DNA from: an uncultured Thermoanaerobacteraceae bacterium
GTDB lineage: Bacteria; Bacillota; DSM-12270; Thermacetogeniales; Thermacetogeniaceae
DNA: 5,836 nt
Reading direction: 5' to 3'
NCBI GenBank assembly: GCA_937914965.1
Contig: CALGIY010000221.1
Location: 1 to 5,836, forward strand
Positions 5,804-5,836 of this stretch are shown in pieces (position 1 is the first letter of the stretch; each line of letters opens with the position of its first letter). The notes under the pieces are model-generated. The model ran no database searches, had not been told where the DNA came from, and saw only the letters and a program-made list of their open reading frames with translations. The translations under genes and the position numbers were made by a program.

Positions 5804-5836
5804 GCGGGTGTAGCTCAATGGTAGAGTTCCGGCCTT
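5804..5836 (+). tRNA. tRNA-Gly, probably anticodon UCC (3' truncated by window end)
   Basis: GCGGGTG acceptor strand, TA, then D-stem GCTC/GAGT with loop AATGGTA, and the 5' half of an anticodon stem (CCGGC) followed by CTT. The window ends at the first anticodon base (T34). The acceptor and D-arm match Firmicute tRNA-Gly(UCC). The visible U34 excludes the GCC isoacceptor, but the other two anticodon bases are not in the window. Confidence 0.75.

Overview
The window reads as a bacterial [NiFe]-hydrogenase locus followed by a tRNA cluster, all on the + strand. Tight gene packing, AGGAGG-type ribosome binding sites, sigma-A-like promoters, a Rho-independent terminator and tRNAs with encoded CCA ends close to Bacillus/Clostridium types point to a Firmicute, most likely an anaerobic clostridial lineage (Peptococcaceae or Syntrophomonas-like). 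The species cannot be named from this sequence alone.

Positions 1-4250 hold a four-gene operon. It encodes a fused electron-transfer protein (hydrogenase beta plus gamma modules: 4Fe-4S dicluster, FAD, NAD(P) and 2Fe-2S), the hydrogenase small subunit, the catalytic large subunit and the maturation endopeptidase. Together they make a cytosolic group 3 enzyme, best matching group 3b (sulfhydrogenase type), which couples NAD(P)H to H2/H+. Electrons would pass NAD(P)H - FAD - 2Fe-2S - beta clusters - small-subunit clusters - NiFe site. The protease clips the large-subunit tail after nickel insertion. A strong intrinsic terminator closes the unit at 4251-4280.

Positions 4281-4430 are non-coding. 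They contain a GGTGCC/GGCACC palindrome, an inverted-repeat pair that could mask the hypA ribosome binding site, and a candidate promoter. hypA and hypB (4431-5437) follow and supply nickel delivery to the large subunit. hypCDEF are not in the window.

Positions 5512-5540 carry a near-consensus promoter driving a tRNA cluster: initiator tRNA-fMet(CAU), elongator tRNA-Met(CAU), tRNA-Glu(UUC) and a cut-off tRNA-Gly.

The most unusual point is at the left edge. The first ~40 residues of the open frame are not hydrogenase. They match the conserved 'NPCPPIVVGVGIGG' block of the class I fumarase alpha subunit, and they join in frame to the middle of a hydrogenase beta subunit, with GC content falling from about 63% to 48% at the join. 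This is either a real gene fusion or deletion, or an assembly chimera. The rest is a well-formed but recognisable hydrogenase system. I do not see an undescribed defence or mobile system.
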